A stretch of 13,737 nucleotides of DNA, from positions 1-13,737 of the forward strand of contig JAJYKO010000048.1 in the NCBI GenBank assembly GCA_021788565.1, read 5' to 3'. The stretch is from Chloroflexota bacterium (GTDB taxonomy: Bacteria > Chloroflexota > UBA6077). Of this stretch, positions 13,566 through 13,737 are shown one piece after another; the stretch's first letter is position 1, and each line of letters opens with the position of its first letter. The notes beneath the pieces were generated by a model. That model searched no databases and was not told where the DNA came from. It saw only the letters and a program-made list of their open reading frames with translations. A program made the position numbers and the translations under genes.

Positions 13566-13737
13566 ATGGCCGATCTCGAAGCGAAACTCAGATCCCAGGT
13601 AGACACCGCCGAAACGTGGTCCCACGTCGAGAGACTCTCGACCTTCGAGCGCCTCGCTGGGACCGAGGGAGAGAAGGCGGGTGTCGATTACATAATGGGC
13701 AGGCTGGCAGAGTACGGCGTGCCCACGAAGCTTCACC
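13566..13737 (+). CDS. Third M28 homologue, N-terminal part (runs off the window)
   Basis: ATG 13566 opens a frame that stays open to the window end, giving 57 residues. AGGAAAGG at 13548-13555 lies 10 nt upstream. The segment ETWSHVERLSTFERLAGTEG and VDYIMGRLAEYGVPTKLH lines up with the N-terminal cap of the M28 gene at 5104 (WALVEQFSKTVRLSATPEE, IDYLVGRLEALGIPYTLYE). It is therefore a third paralogue in the same window. Whether its core carries Glu-Glu or His-Ser-His lies outside the window. Confidence 0.75.
   Translation, partial: MADLEAKLRSQVDTAETWSHVERLSTFERLAGTEGEKAGVDYIMGRLAEYGVPTKLH

Noticed and set aside
1..13737. CRISPR arrays, tRNA or rRNA genes, transposases, toxin-antitoxin or defence genes
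   Set aside because: No regularly spaced direct repeats, cloverleaf-like sequences or matching protein motifs were seen on either strand.

Overview
The window is a GC-rich, gene-dense bacterial segment with strong GGAGG-type ribosome binding sites, frequent TTG/GTG starts and stop/start overlaps. The gene families, the expansion of paralogous hydrolases and the palindromic intergenic repeats suggest a Chloroflexota-like soil, sediment or subsurface bacterium, probably a metagenomic contig. This placement is an inference: no rRNA, tRNA or other phylogenetic marker is present.

Layout. A nested imperfect palindrome (7-120) precedes a plus-strand operon at 150-6861: an M20 metallopeptidase (TTG start), an MFS transporter, an imidazolonepropionase-type amidohydrolase, an M20 dipeptidase and a PA-domain M28 metallopeptidase homologue. 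The first three genes are joined by GTGA overlaps. The convergent gap 6862-7193 holds two further inverted repeats. A minus-strand block then reads from about 12330 down to 7194. It starts with a near-consensus sigma-70-type promoter (12336-12363), followed by a truncated alpha/beta hydrolase, two tandem ketopantoate-reductase-like genes, a decayed MmgE/PrpD gene and a second M28 homologue. On the right, the plus strand carries a C-terminal remnant of a DppC/OppC-type permease, an AroM-family gene and the 5' end of a third M28 homologue that runs off the window.

Taken together this looks like a catabolic island for importing and hydrolysing peptides, N-acyl amino acids or related amides: one transporter plus the relic of another, two M20 enzymes, three M28-type proteins and an amidohydrolase, with oxidoreductases and an AroM protein perhaps handling released keto or hydroxy acids. 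The substrate cannot be read from the sequence.

The most notable observation is that both complete M28 homologues lack the Glu-Glu dyad (catalytic base plus metal ligand) that defines M28 peptidases. They carry an identical WSGHSHGRYAGSTWY block in its place, while the other expected metal ligands (His, Asp, Asp, His) are kept. They are either pseudoenzymes in the sense of transferrin receptor, or a subfamily with a rebuilt active site. The window also shows active gene decay (MmgE/PrpD, permease, alpha/beta hydrolase) beside paralogue amplification.
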